Shown: positions 24,586 to 34,019, counted from the first letter of the stretch. The stretch: 64,000 nucleotides of DNA from Deltaproteobacteria bacterium (GCA_016178705.1 JACOST010000033.1:236513-300512); one strand, 5' to 3'. The notes: generated from the letters alone by a model not told the origin. Program-made: numbers and translations.

Positions 24586-24804
24586 TCAGCGGCGTTCTTC
24601 CATCTCCACCAAGAGCTGGGCGTCGTAGATCGTCTCCGGGTCGAGCTGTTCCATGATTTTGCGCACGACGGCGAGTGCAAAACGGTGCGCGTCGTCGCCG
24701 GTCTCGGGGAGATTGAACTTCGCGAAGTCGATTGCGCCAGTCAGGTTACCGTTCAGCAAGCGCGGCCGGCGAAGTCGACCGTAGCGGCTGCGTGTTTCCG
24801 ACAT
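24586..24804 (-). CDS. hypothetical protein (72 aa)
   Basis: ATG 24804 begins a small protein with a basic N-terminus (RSRYGRLRRPRLL) and a conserved-looking C-terminal helix (RFALAVVRKIMEQLDPETIY, then DAQLLVEMEERR). No family is recognised. It converges with the RuvC-like gene and is the only minus-strand gene of this stretch apart from the one at 25115. Confidence 0.5.
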   Translation of the reverse strand: MSETRSRYGRLRRPRLLNGNLTGAIDFAKFNLPETGDDAHRFALAVVRKIMEQLDPETIYDAQLLVEMEERR

Positions 24805-25052
24805 GGGCGGAGTATCACGCCCGGCCCAACGGCGCGTCAACCCCGCTGTTCGGCGTAGGGACGCCACGACCCTGCAGGGGCAATGGGAGCACTCCTTTTC
24901 GCGCTGCTGCGGCTTGTGTGGCGCCGTGCCGCGCAGTACCTCCTGGGCGTCGGGAGCCGTTCAGGCGCGTCGGACAAGGTCTCCCCGCCGAACAATCGCG
25001 GCTGCGCCGCGGCGACGCAACACGGCTTTCTCAACGGGGCGTTTAGCAACGA
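24805..25052. other. intergenic stretch, no gene seen
   Basis: Several short frames exist on both strands, but none has a convincing start or sequence. The stretch ends in the terminator at 25053-25080. Confidence 0.4.
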
Positions 25053-25080
25053 AAAAGGGAAGCGCTACCGCTTCCCTTTT
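25053..25080 (-). terminator. rho-independent terminator, symmetric
   Basis: A perfect 12-bp stem AAAAGGGAAGCG / CGCTTCCCTTTT around a four-base loop. On the minus strand it is followed by T residues and lies 35 bases beyond the stop of the 25115-25405 gene, so it terminates that gene; its symmetry would also work for plus-strand transcripts. Confidence 0.85.
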
Positions 25081-25114
25081 CGCACTTGAAAGATCTCCCT
25101 AGTCGTAGGTCCAG

Positions 25115-25405
25115 CTAGGGGAACAACTTGTAGATCTCGTCGCCCTTCTTGACGATGACTTCGTACCCTTCCTTGCGCTTTCTGTCGACGAATACCGTCA
25201 CCTCGGCAGCGCGGCGGAAGGATTGAGCCAGGGTCGTGAAATTGTTGAGGTCCATTATCTCCTCTGCCTTATCGGCTGTTCCCTCATCTACAACGAGCTG
25301 GAGCTTTCGCATCGCGACTTTGAGGCGTTTGCGACGCCCGCTAGGTTTGGGGTCCGCATTCTGGTCGTGGGCTCCGCCGTTCTCAGGGGCTGCCTGGCCG
25401 GCCAT
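25115..25405 (-). CDS. small RHH-like DNA-binding protein candidate (96 aa)
   Basis: A disordered N-terminus (about 25 residues) is followed by KRLKVAMRKLQLVVDEGTAD, helix KAEEIMDLNNFTTLAQSFRRAAEVTVFV and a C-terminal hairpin GYEVIVKKGDEIYKLF. The strand-helix-helix order with a gly-containing tail resembles ribbon-helix-helix regulators, but similarity is only structural. AGGAGG lies seven bases before ATG 25405. It has its own strong terminator and a leader-peptide-like frame upstream, so it is probably expressed alone. Confidence 0.6.
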   Translation of the reverse strand: MAGQAAPENGGAHDQNADPKPSGRRKRLKVAMRKLQLVVDEGTADKAEEIMDLNNFTTLAQSFRRAAEVTVFVDRKRKEGYEVIVKKGDEIYKLFP

Positions 25406-25430
25406 TTGCCATCCTCCTTACGATTCCCAT
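25383..25430 (-). CDS. possible 15-aa leader peptide
   Basis: A minus-strand frame reading MGIVRRMANGRPGSP begins at 25430, eight bases after a perfect AAAGGAGG site, and overlaps the start of the 25115-25405 gene in another frame. The site would otherwise be wasted. It may couple translation of the downstream gene; no attenuator structure was identified. Confidence 0.35.
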   Translation of the reverse strand: MGIVRRMANGRPGSP

Positions 25431-25727
25431 TGCTGATTACCTCCTTTCACAATTCTCAAACTATTCCACCTGGGAGCCTACAGCCATGTCAAGTCAAAGT
25501 CAATGGGGAATATACCCAGACCTTGCGGAACTTTCAGATTGGATCGGGTCAGATATTCGCAACTGCTTAGGATCATGTACGAATCTCATCAATTTGCCCG
25601 ATGGTAAAGGAAGTTAACGCTTGTTCGTTTATCTGTTGACAACCGCACAGCAAGGTGCGAAAACTACGCTCAGAGTGAATGTAGATCACCGGCTAGGAGG
25701 CACTGCCAGGAGATAGGAAATCCCACC
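25431..25727. promoter_or_regulatory. divergent intergenic region with -35-like boxes on both strands
   Basis: On the plus strand TTGACA lies at 25636-25641, about 90 bases before the next gene, but no good -10 follows at 16-18 bases. On the minus strand a TTGACA is followed 18 bases later by TGGAAT upstream of the 25430 leader. No gene is seen here. Confidence 0.35.
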
Positions 25728-26543
25728 ATGATTCACCTGATCGACGATCCGATTACGAACGAAGTTGCGAACTTGATCCACTACGCTCGCGAGCTTCTGG
25801 GAGAGGATCTTGGCCCGGAAGGGATCACACGGTTATACCGAGACCTTGGAATGGACTGGGAAGTCGCGAACGCTCTCGTGGTTGAAAACGTCTCGCCAAC
25901 ACCGTTGCTGACATTTCCGCCGTGCTTGCCGCCTTCGTGGAGGTGCTTTGTTGCTAGGGTGGCGCAGTTGGTGCATGAGACGACCGCGCCACCGTATGGA
26001 TTCCAATTCGACACGCGCAAAGGCAACTACGTCGCCTATCTGAATCCGCACCTCCAGCACAGCCAATGGCCTCGCGCGCTCCTAAGCGCGTGGTTCACGG
26101 TGGTGATAGCCCCTTTATTCTACGAGCAGTACCCCGACGATCCAGGTAATGGGATCGTTCATTTTGATGCAGCTAGGGAATGGTTTGTCGCGGCGGTACT
26201 CCGCGAAAGGCTGTTGCGCCGCCTCGTGCTCTCCGATCCGGATCGGATGCGGGTACTTGCTACCGAGGATGCCGCGTTGTCGTTCTTCAAGGTCGAGAAT
26301 CTGAACTTCGCTGAACAGAATGCGCACAGTAGCCCGGAACTCCTGGCCGGCATCTACGCCTACGTTCACAAATGCGAGCTTGCTGTCGGACGAAGTTGCG
26401 TCGGCACTCGCGAGGTTAGCGCAGAACTTTACGACTTCTGTGCGCACCGCCCGGATCAAGACACGTTACTCGTGCTGGTGGCGACTCATCATCAGACGGT
26501 GAATCCGTTCCTAACGCTGTTGCCCTGGCAATTTGAGGCGTGA
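25728..26543 (+). CDS. hypothetical cytoplasmic protein (271 aa)
   Basis: A soluble protein with many aromatic residues (Trp, Tyr, Phe) and no signal peptide or membrane segment. Segments such as LIHYARELLGEDLGPEGITR, PSWRCFVARVAQLVHE and REWFVAAVLRERLLRRLVL look like genuine helices, but I recognise no family or catalytic motif. ATG 25728 follows an AGGAG-containing leader. It is cargo-like, with base composition lower in G+C than the core genes, and precedes two further unknown genes. Confidence 0.55.
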   Translation: MIHLIDDPITNEVANLIHYARELLGEDLGPEGITRLYRDLGMDWEVANALVVENVSPTPLLTFPPCLPPSWRCFVARVAQLVHETTAPPYGFQFDTRKGNYVAYLNPHLQHSQWPRALLSAWFTVVIAPLFYEQYPDDPGNGIVHFDAAREWFVAAVLRERLLRRLVLSDPDRMRVLATEDAALSFFKVENLNFAEQNAHSSPELLAGIYAYVHKCELAVGRSCVGTREVSAELYDFCAHRPDQDTLLVLVATHHQTVNPFLTLLPWQFEA

Positions 26544-26645
26544 CCCGAATATTGCAGGGAGCACATTTGTCACCGCCAGTAGAGCCGAAACACGCGAACT
26601 TCAAAACGTACGGCAAGTTGAAAAAAGAAAAGGGGGGGCAAGGAA

Positions 26646-27176
26646 ATGGGGGAACTGAGGTGGTACGGGCCGGCAGAGATAGTCGTACTTACCATCGTAT
26701 CGCTTTTGTTGATCGGTCCAAGTCCGGCCCTTGGGGACGACGTTGTGCTCGCTCGCTCAAACGGACACTTCTCATCGATCGACAACACGCCTCGCTCGAC
26801 TGAGATCATCCAACTCTGGGTTCTCCCGACTCTGGAACGATGGGTTGCTGCTCTAGGGCGACTGAAGGCCGAGCATGCCGATGATATGCAACGAATCCGC
26901 GACCGTTTGAAAAATGTGGGCAATTGGATGGCGCATCCAGATGGCACCGATGTCTGGCTCCTTGAGCGAGCGGAACTTGGAAGTGCCTCGGTGGATGTTT
27001 GTGTAGAACGAGTTGCGGAAGGTACGTACCGTCTCAAGTCCATACGTTCGTTCGACGCGGCCACGTACCACGTCGAGTCCTATGACTTCAACGAAGTTGG
27101 AGTGACATTCTCCTGGTTCGATCCTAAACTCGGAACCTCAAAGGCGGCCGGCACGACCATCATCCCGATGCCATAG
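26646..27176 (+). CDS. secreted protein of unknown function (176 aa)
   Basis: The N-terminus has a signal peptide (EIVVLTIVSLLLIGPSPALG with a likely cleavage after Ala-Leu-Gly). The mature protein has one amphipathic helical region (TLERWVAALGRLKAEHADDM) and then beta-rich sequence ending VTFSWFDPKLG. AAGGAAATG-type leader sequence precedes the start. It lies only seven bases upstream of the membrane protein at 27184, so the two are likely an operon with an envelope role. Confidence 0.55.
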   Translation: MGELRWYGPAEIVVLTIVSLLLIGPSPALGDDVVLARSNGHFSSIDNTPRSTEIIQLWVLPTLERWVAALGRLKAEHADDMQRIRDRLKNVGNWMAHPDGTDVWLLERAELGSASVDVCVERVAEGTYRLKSIRSFDAATYHVESYDFNEVGVTFSWFDPKLGTSKAAGTTIIPMP

Positions 27177-27183
27177 CGTCAGC

Positions 27184-27717
27184 ATGTCGCGCCCCAGTGT
27201 CGAGACCATCACTGCATTCGCCGGTATTCTCACCGCAGTGGCGGCACTCCTCACCGCCGGTGGGTTGGCCTACCAACTCAGACAGCAAGAGCGTCTTACG
27301 AAGTTCACGATGGGGGTTACCGCTCTTCAGCAACTCGCCGAAGAGTGGGGGACGCGAATGGTTCCGCAGCGCCAGGCCGCCGCTACTGCACTACTCGCGG
27401 GTAAAACGGATTCCAGCACTTCTATGGTTCTGGATTTCTTCGAACGCGTTGGTCTGTTGGTAAACAACGGTGCGCTGGATGAAGAACTCGCGTGGCACCA
27501 ATTCTACGAGCCTCTTGTCCACTATTGGTTCGCGAACCGCGAATTCATCCGCGTGGCACAGGCTAGGGATCAAACAATCTGGCAGGATTTGGACAAGGTT
27601 GCCAAGAGATTGATGGAAATCGAGGCACGGCACCGCTTCGGCCCAAGCGTCCCAGCGTCACCCCCAAGCAAGAGCGATGTCGACGCGTTTCTCAAGGACG
27701 AAATACAGTCGAAGTGA
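27184..27717 (+). CDS. membrane-anchored protein, paralogue of the protein at 15535
   Basis: A 177-residue protein with one N-terminal membrane segment (GILTAVAALLTAGGLAYQL) and a cytoplasmic helical domain that shares AAATALLAG, LDFF, LDEELAWHQFY, REF and IEARHR with the 15535-16101 protein. Sequence outside these blocks has drifted, so the duplication is not recent. It resembles DUF4760-type proteins, tentatively. It is paired here with a secreted protein, whereas the other copy stands alone on the opposite strand. Confidence 0.7.
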   Translation: MSRPSVETITAFAGILTAVAALLTAGGLAYQLRQQERLTKFTMGVTALQQLAEEWGTRMVPQRQAAATALLAGKTDSSTSMVLDFFERVGLLVNNGALDEELAWHQFYEPLVHYWFANREFIRVAQARDQTIWQDLDKVAKRLMEIEARHRFGPSVPASPPSKSDVDAFLKDEIQSK

Positions 27718-27873
27718 ATCTAGAATTGCACGCCCCGTCCTTCCTTCGACCATTTACTGCGCGCAAACACGGCGATGCCCACCTTCTGATCGGCCTGCCA
27801 GGCGATACGCCGGCTTCCTGTCTCTTGCCTCGTCGCCTCCCTGCGTATCATAGTCGGCAAACGGAGGACGACC

Positions 27874-29433
27874 ATGCCGAGCAAGAAAGCTGTCGCAGCC
27901 ATTGTCAGCGAAGCGCAACCGAAGTCAGTCGGCATCTGGATTCGCGTCTCAACCGAAGATCAGGCTCACGGCGAGTCTCCCGAGCACCACGAGAAACGTG
28001 CTCGGTACTACGCGGAATCGAAGGGCTGGGAAGTCGCCGAGCTATACAACCTGGCCGGCGTGAGCGGGAAGGCGGTTCTCGAACACCCTGAAGCGAAGCG
28101 CATGCTCGCTGATCTGCGGCGCGGGCACATCACCGGATTGATTTTCTCTAAGCTCGCCCGCCTTGCCAGGAACACGAGAGAGTTGCTCGACATCGCCGAT
28201 ATCTTCCGTGATCACGAAGCAGACCTTGTGAGTCTTGGCGAAGCAATCGACACATCATCTCCTGCCGGCCGACTCTTCTTCACGATGGTTGCGGCCACGG
28301 CGCAGTTCGAACGAGAAGAGATCGCTTCACGGGTCGCTGCATCCGTACCAATCCGCGCCAGACTCGGGAAATCCTTGGGCGGGGCTGCTCCCTTTGGGTA
28401 CCTGTGGAAGGATCGCAAGCTCGTGCCCGACCCGGAGCAGGTGCCCGTCGTGAAGCTCATCTTCAACTTGTTCTGCGAACACCGGAGAAAGAAGACAGTG
28501 GCCCGGCTCCTGAACGACGCCGGACACCGCACCCGCAACGGTTCGAAATTTTCCGATACGACGGTCGATCGCATCCTTCGTGATCCCGTGGCCAAAGGAA
28601 CGCGCCGCGCCAACTACAGCAAGTCGACTGGCGACAAGAAACACTGGGTGATGAAGCCCGAAAACGAGTGGGTGCTCTCCGAAGTCGAGCCGATCGTCTC
28701 GGAAGAAATCTGGAATCAGGCGAAGGCCACCCTCGATGGCCACCGGAATGGCCGGAAGCCGGCCAAGAAGGTGGTCCACCTCTTTGCCGGGGTCACGTTC
28801 TGCGGCTGCGGGAACAAGATGTACGTTCCATCCAACACGCCGAAGTACGTCTGCTCCAAATGTCGCAACAAGATCCCCGTCCCCGACCTCGAAGCAGTCT
28901 TTGCCGAACAGCTCAAGGAGTTCGTCTTCTCGCCCACGGAGGTGGCCAACTACCTGGCAAGCGCCGACCAATCCATCAAGGAAAAGGAAGAACTGCTCCG
29001 TCTCCTGGAGAACGAACAGCAGAAGCTCCAGCGTAAGATGGATGCGATCATGGGGCTCTACCTGGACGACCAGCTTTCCAAGGAGGGCTTCGGTCGGAAG
29101 AACAAGCCGCTCGAAGAACGTTTCAAACAGATCGAAGGCCAGATTCCCGAGCTTCAGGGCGAACTCGATTTCCTGAAAATCCAGCACCTCTCTCGCGATG
29201 AAATCCTGACTGAGGCGCGCGACCTCTACGGCCGCTGGTCCGATCTCCCGTCAGAGGACAAGCGCCGCATCGTCGAGGCGATCGTCGACAAGATAATGGT
29301 CCACAAAGACGAGGTCGAAATCGACCTCTGCTACCTCGCCTCAGTCACGCCGCGAGAGGGAGCATCGGAGCTTCGCTCCCGCGGCCCCTCCCAGGACATG
29401 GCAAAATGGCAACACCTCCGCACGGATTCATAG
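27874..29433 (+). CDS. large serine recombinase at the right end of the island
   Basis: A 519-residue protein with the resolvase domain ([19 protein letters not shown]; Ser nucleophile in RVSTED), [29 protein letters not shown], the recombinase domain ([28 protein letters not shown]), a short zinc ribbon ([10 protein letters not shown] then CSKCRNK) and a long coiled coil (about 375-445). It catalyses site-specific integration. Its stop codon (29431-29433) lies inside comM sequence: the last codons CGC ACG GAT TCA TAG are host DNA. That places the att junction within the 3' end of the gene itself, so before integration the protein would have had a different C-terminus. Confidence 0.93.
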   Translation: MPSKKAVAAIVSEAQPKSVGIWIRVSTEDQAHGESPEHHEKRARYYAESKGWEVAELYNLAGVSGKAVLEHPEAKRMLADLRRGHITGLIFSKLARLARNTRELLDIADIFRDHEADLVSLGEAIDTSSPAGRLFFTMVAATAQFEREEIASRVAASVPIRARLGKSLGGAAPFGYLWKDRKLVPDPEQVPVVKLIFNLFCEHRRKKTVARLLNDAGHRTRNGSKFSDTTVDRILRDPVAKGTRRANYSKSTGDKKHWVMKPENEWVLSEVEPIVSEEIWNQAKATLDGHRNGRKPAKKVVHLFAGVTFCGCGNKMYVPSNTPKYVCSKCRNKIPVPDLEAVFAEQLKEFVFSPTEVANYLASADQSIKEKEELLRLLENEQQKLQRKMDAIMGLYLDDQLSKEGFGRKNKPLEERFKQIEGQIPELQGELDFLKIQHLSRDEILTEARDLYGRWSDLPSEDKRRIVEAIVDKIMVHKDEVEIDLCYLASVTPREGASELRSRGPSQDMAKWQHLRTDS

Positions 29434-30472
29434 CGGCCACCAGCATGACGTTGGCGGGATAGGTGATCGAACCGACTGCGCGCGAGATTGTGATCCGCGT
29501 CTCTTCGAGCGGTTGGCGCAACACCTCGATGACGTTCTTGCGGAACTCGGGCAACTCGTCGAGGAACAAGACGCCGTGATGCGCGAGACTCACTTCTCCT
29601 GGCTTGGGGATGGTGCCGCCGCCGATCAGCCCGGCGTCGCTGATGGTGTGGTGCGGCGAGCGAAACGGACGCGTCGCCACCAGCGCGCGGCCGCCCATCA
29701 GTCCCATCACGCTGTGCACGCGGGTGGTTTCGATGGCCTCGTCGAGGGTCAGCGCCGGCAAGATCGTCGGCAGCCGTTTCGCCAGCATGGTTTTTCCCGA
29801 ACCCGGCGGCCCGACCATGATCACGTTGTGCCCGCCGGCCGCCGCGACTTCGATGGCGCGCTTGACGTGTTCTTGGCCCTTCACGTCGCTAAAGTCGATT
29901 TCGTAGCGCGCGTGGGCCGCGAACACGTCGCGCAGGTTCAGTTTGGTTGGTGCGATGGGCCGTTCGTTGCGCAGGAACTCGAACGCCTCGGTGAGTGTCG
30001 CAACCGCGATCACGTCGATGCCGTCCACCACCGCAGCCTCGAGCGCGTTGTCGGGCGGCAGCAGCACGCCGCGCAGATGCTTGTCGCGCACGGTGGCGGC
30101 CGTGGGCAACGCCCCGCGCACCGGCTTCACTCGCCCGTCGAGCGACAACTCGCCCAAGATGACGTAGTGGCGCAGCAACTCGGCGGGTAATTTTCCCGTT
30201 GCCGCCAGCAGGCCGAGGGCGATCGGCAGGTCGTACGCCGAACCTTCCTTCTTGACGTCGGCGGGTGCGAGGTTGATGGTGACCTTGCGTTGCGGGAACT
30301 CGTAGCCGGAATTTTTCAGTGCGGAGCGGACGCGATCTTTGCTTTCCTTGACCGCCCCTTCGGGCAAACCGACGACGGCCATCTGCGGCAACCCGGCCGC
30401 AATGTCGACCTCGACTTCCACGAGCAACGCATCAATCCCTTGCAGCGCGCTCGAAAGCACGGTAGCGAGCAC
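29345..30472 (-). pseudogene. comM: comM (YifB-type Mg-chelatase-like AAA ATPase), 3' part lost to insertion
   Basis: From ATG 30472 the frame gives about 360 residues of a normal Com[32 protein letters not shown], Walker A GPPGSGKT near residue 217, Walker [10 protein letters not shown], and the presensor region [17 protein letters not shown]. Family members are about 500 residues and continue with PCGY; here 15 unrelated residues follow before a stop. ComM is a branch-migration helicase in natural transformation. The remaining piece keeps the ATPase core but lacks the C-terminal helical domain, so it is probably non-functional. comM is a known integration hot spot (for example AbaR islands in Acinetobacter). 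Confidence 0.92.
29416..29433. other. attachment-site junction between island and comM
   Basis: On the minus strand comM reads normally up to the codons for MNPC and then departs from the invariant PCG that follows in this family. The change from host to element sequence therefore lies around 29418-29425. The companion junction and the 3' half of comM are not in the window. Confidence 0.75.
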
Positions 30473-30587
30473 GGCGTGATCCTCTAGTACGTCGCGAGTC
30501 TATGCGGCCTGCTGACAACAAATCAAGGTGGCGGTCTTACGCCGCGCGGCGCCGTCGGGGAGTGACGAGAACGGCGAGAGGGCGGCC

Positions 30588-31694
30588 GTGACCCAGAGTG
30601 GCGTGCGCGATTGGTTGGCGCTCAAGCTGGTGCGCGGGGTGGGCTGCGTTGGTTATCAAGGCTTGCTGCGTGCGTTCGGCCACCCGCGCGCGGCCCTCGA
30701 CGCCAGTACTCACGCGCTCGAATGTGCCGGTGTGCGGCGCGACGTGGCCACTGCCGTTCGCCGATTCAATGATTGGGCGATGGTCGATGACCAGCTGGCG
30801 CGGGCGCAGCGGGCGGATGCGCGAGTGGTCACTTGCGCCGACACGGACTATCCCGACAGCTTGCGCCAAATCCACGACCCGCCGCCGTTCCTGTTCGTGC
30901 GCGGCGCGCTGCGGTCGGAGGATCGGCTTGCCGTGGCCATCGTCGGCTCGCGCTTCGCGTCGAGTTATGGCCTGCAACTCACCCGCGAAATCAGCGAAGG
31001 GCTGGCCAAAGTGGGGATCACCGTGGTGAGCGGATTGGCGCGTGGTATCGATGCCGAGGCGCATTGGGCAGCGCTGCGCGCCGGCAGGCGGACCATCGCC
31101 GTTTTGGGGTCTGGCATTGACGTGGTGTATCCAAGTGAGCATCATGACTTGTTCATGACGATCGCCGAACAGGGCGCAGTGGTGTCCGAGTTTCTCATGG
31201 GCACCAAACCCGACGCCGAGAATTTTCCCACGCGCAACCGCATTATCTCAGGCCTCGCGCTGGGGACCGTGATCGTCGAGGCGACGGAAAAGAGCGGCTC
31301 GCTTATCACCGCGCAGGCGGCCGTCGATCAAGGCCGCGAGGTGTTTGCCGTCCCTGGTCCGGTGGGTGCGCGCAGCCGTGGTACGCATCGCTTGATTCGC
31401 GACGGCGCCAAGTTGACCGAACGGGTCGAGGATATTCTCGAGGAAATCGCTCCCCGGCTGCTCGCCGCCCCGTCGCAGCGCGTGCCGGTTGTGACGCTGG
31501 AAGGCGTCGAAGCGCAAGTGTTCGCGGGCGTTGGCGACGAGACTCGCCACATCGATGACGTGATCGGTCGCACCGGCTTGTCAGCGCACCAAGTCCTCGA
31601 TGCCCTGCTGACGCTCGAACTCAAGGGGGTGGTGCAACAACTGCCCGGCAAGAATTACACAGCTCGCGGTGGTACCCCGCGCACCGCTCGATAG
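30588..31694 (+). CDS. dprA: DNA-processing protein DprA/Smf
   Basis: A 368-residue DprA that loads RecA on incoming single-stranded DNA during transformation. An N-terminal SAM-like domain precedes the Rossmann-like core: [55 protein letters not shown] and VIVEATEKSGSLITA. A C-terminal winged-helix (ETRHIDDVIGRTGLSAHQVL) follows. GTG 30588 is preferred because DprA-like sequence (RDWLALKLVRGVG) starts right after; an earlier GTG at 30528 adds 20 atypical residues. It is divergent from comM and six bases upstream of topA. Confidence 0.95.
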   Translation: MTQSGVRDWLALKLVRGVGCVGYQGLLRAFGHPRAALDASTHALECAGVRRDVATAVRRFNDWAMVDDQLARAQRADARVVTCADTDYPDSLRQIHDPPPFLFVRGALRSEDRLAVAIVGSRFASSYGLQLTREISEGLAKVGITVVSGLARGIDAEAHWAALRAGRRTIAVLGSGIDVVYPSEHHDLFMTIAEQGAVVSEFLMGTKPDAENFPTRNRIISGLALGTVIVEATEKSGSLITAQAAVDQGREVFAVPGPVGARSRGTHRLIRDGAKLTERVEDILEEIAPRLLAAPSQRVPVVTLEGVEAQVFAGVGDETRHIDDVIGRTGLSAHQVLDALLTLELKGVVQQLPGKNYTARGGTPRTAR

Positions 31695-31700
31695 GACTCC

Positions 31701-34019
31701 ATGGCAAAAAATCTCGTCATCGTTGAATCGCCGGCCAAGGCGAAGACGCTCGGCAAATATCTCGGCCGCGACTATCAGGTGAAAGCTTCGGTCGGACACA
31801 TCGTCGACTTGCCGAAGAGCAAGCTCGGGGTCGCGATCGACAACGGTTTCACGCCTGACTACCAAATCATCCACGGCAAACGGAAGATCGTCACCGAACT
31901 CAAACAGGCGGCCAAGGGCAAGGAGAAAATCTTCCTGGCCCCCGACCCGGATCGTGAGGGCGAAGCGATCGCGTGGCACATCGCCGAGCGCATACGCGAC
32001 AAAACCAACGCCGGCAAGATTCACCGCGTGATGTTCAATGAGATCACCAAGCGCGCGGTGCAAGAGGCGATCAAGCATCCGCTGGCGCTCGATCAGAACC
32101 TCTACGAAGCGCAGCAGACGCGGCGCATCCTCGATCGTTTGGTGGGCTATCAGATCAGTCCATTGCTATGGAAAAAAGTGCGGCGTGGTCTGTCGGCCGG
32201 CCGCGTGCAGAGCGTCGCGGTGCGCATTATCTGCGAGCGCGAGCGCGAGATCCAGGCGTTCACGGCCGTCGAGTACTGGTCGATCGCCGCCCAACTCGAA
32301 GGCGACACGCCGCCGCCGTTCAGCGCGCGTCTCGCTCGCGTCGGTACGCAGCGGCTCGATCCCGAGAAGTTCCGCGTCGAGAACGAACAGCAGGCCACCG
32401 ATATCGTCACCCGCCTACGCGCCGCCACGTGGACGGTCACCAAGGTCGAACGCAAAGAGCGTCGCCGCTTTCCGACGCCCCCGTTCATCACCTCGCGCCT
32501 CCAGCAAGAAGCGTCGCGCAAGCTCGGCTATGCACCCAGCCGCACCATGCGCATCGCCCAGCGTCTCTACGAAGGCATCGAACTCGGTGCCGACGGCTCG
32601 GTCGGCCTGATCACGTACATGCGCACCGACTCCACTCGCATCGGGCCCGAGGCGCTGCAGGCCGTGCGCGGTCTGATCGAGGAACGATTTGGCAAAGAAT
32701 ACTTGCCGGCACAGCCCAACACGTATGCCAGTAAGAAGGGTGCGCAAGACGCGCACGAGGCCGTGCGGCCGACCTCCACCGAGTATCCACCCGATCAGGT
32801 CGGCACGTTTCTCTCGAAAGAAGAGCTGGCGCTCTACACGCTGATCTGGAACCGCTTCGTCGCCAGCCAAATGGTGCCCGCGGTGTTCGATCAAACGGCC
32901 ATCGACATCAGCGCCGCCGACACCACGTTCCGCGCCAGCGGGCAAGTGATGAAGTTCGACGGCTTCATCCGGGTGTACACCGAAGGCACTGACGACGAGC
33001 CGAAAAAAGAGGGCGACGACGATGACGAGTCAGAGCGCACGCTGCCGCCCCTAACCGAAGGCCAGCAGTTGGCGCTGCACGAACTGTTGCCCGAGCAACA
33101 CTTCACTCAGCCGCCGCCGCGCTTCACCCAAGCGACGCTGATCAAGGAATTGGAAGAAAAGGGCATCGGTCGCCCGTCGACCTATGCGTCGATCATGGCC
33201 ACCATCCTCAGCAAGGAGTACGTCGCCGAGGACAAGTCGCGCCGTCTGCGACCGAGCGACCTCGGGTTCCTGGTGACGGAGCTGCTGGTCGACGCGTTTC
33301 CCGACATCCTCAACGTCGAGTTCACGGCCGGCATGGAGAACGTGCTCGATCAAATCGAAGAGGGCAAGGAAAAGTGGCAAGACGCGCTGCGCCGCTTCTA
33401 CGATCCGTTCCAGCGCGATCTCGAGCATGCCGACGAGCGGATGCGCGACGTCAAGCACGCTGGCCAGCCGACAGAGTTCAAGTGCGGCACCTGCGACGCC
33501 GGCATGGTGATCAAGTGGGGGCGCGGCGGTGAGTTCCTCGCCTGCTCGCGCTATCCGGAGTGCAAGTTCACGCGCAACTTCACGCGCGACGCCGAGGGCA
33601 CGCTGAAGATCGCCGAGGCAGAAGTCACCGACGAAGTGTGCGACCTGTGCGGCCGCCCGATGAAGATTCGCTTCGGTCGCTTCGGGAAATTCCTCGGTTG
33701 CACCGGCTACCCTGAGTGCAAAGGGGTGCGCTCGTTAGTGCGTCCCGTCCCCACCGGAGTGAAGTGCCCGGACTGTCGCGAAGGCGACGTCATGGAGAAG
33801 CGCTCGCGCAATGGCAAGACCTTCTTCAGCTGCAACCGCTACCCGAAGTGCCGCTTCGCGACCTGGGATCGCCCGATTCCCGAACCGTGTCCCGTGTGCA
33901 ACGCGCCGTTCATCGTCGAGAAGACCACCAAGCGCGCTGGCACCGTGCGCCGTTGTTTGGTGGAAGGTTGCAAGTATCACGAGACCGTCGCCGAGCCGGA
34001 AGAAGCGGAAGCGGTGTGA
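31701..34019 (+). CDS. topA: DNA topoisomerase I
   Basis: A 772-residue type IA topoisomerase that relaxes negative supercoils. The Toprim domain reads KNLVIVESPAKAKTLGKYLG and APDPDREGEAIAWH. The catalytic Tyr lies in GLITYMRTDS near residue 305. DAHEAVRPTS and EKGIGRPSTYASI follow. The C-terminus carries tetracysteine zinc motifs (CGTCDAGMVIKWGRGGEFLAC; CDLCGRPMKIRFGRFGKFLGC; CPDC-REGDVMEKRS; CPVCNAPF). A long, charged insert lies near residues 430-450. It follows dprA closely, the usual order in many Gram-negative lineages. Confidence 0.97.
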   Translation: MAKNLVIVESPAKAKTLGKYLGRDYQVKASVGHIVDLPKSKLGVAIDNGFTPDYQIIHGKRKIVTELKQAAKGKEKIFLAPDPDREGEAIAWHIAERIRDKTNAGKIHRVMFNEITKRAVQEAIKHPLALDQNLYEAQQTRRILDRLVGYQISPLLWKKVRRGLSAGRVQSVAVRIICEREREIQAFTAVEYWSIAAQLEGDTPPPFSARLARVGTQRLDPEKFRVENEQQATDIVTRLRAATWTVTKVERKERRRFPTPPFITSRLQQEASRKLGYAPSRTMRIAQRLYEGIELGADGSVGLITYMRTDSTRIGPEALQAVRGLIEERFGKEYLPAQPNTYASKKGAQDAHEAVRPTSTEYPPDQVGTFLSKEELALYTLIWNRFVASQMVPAVFDQTAIDISAADTTFRASGQVMKFDGFIRVYTEGTDDEPKKEGDDDDESERTLPPLTEGQQLALHELLPEQHFTQPPPRFTQATLIKELEEKGIGRPSTYASIMATILSKEYVAEDKSRRLRPSDLGFLVTELLVDAFPDILNVEFTAGMENVLDQIEEGKEKWQDALRRFYDPFQRDLEHADERMRDVKHAGQPTEFKCGTCDAGMVIKWGRGGEFLACSRYPECKFTRNFTRDAEGTLKIAEAEVTDEVCDLCGRPMKIRFGRFGKFLGCTGYPECKGVRSLVRPVPTGVKCPDCREGDVMEKRSRNGKTFFSCNRYPKCRFATWDRPIPEPCPVCNAPFIVEKTTKRAGTVRRCLVEGCKYHETVAEPEEAEAV

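Noticed and set aside
28327..29187. 286-codon minus-strand frame inside the right-end recombinase
   Set aside because: It is entirely antisense to a well-defined serine recombinase and has no start signal or family features.
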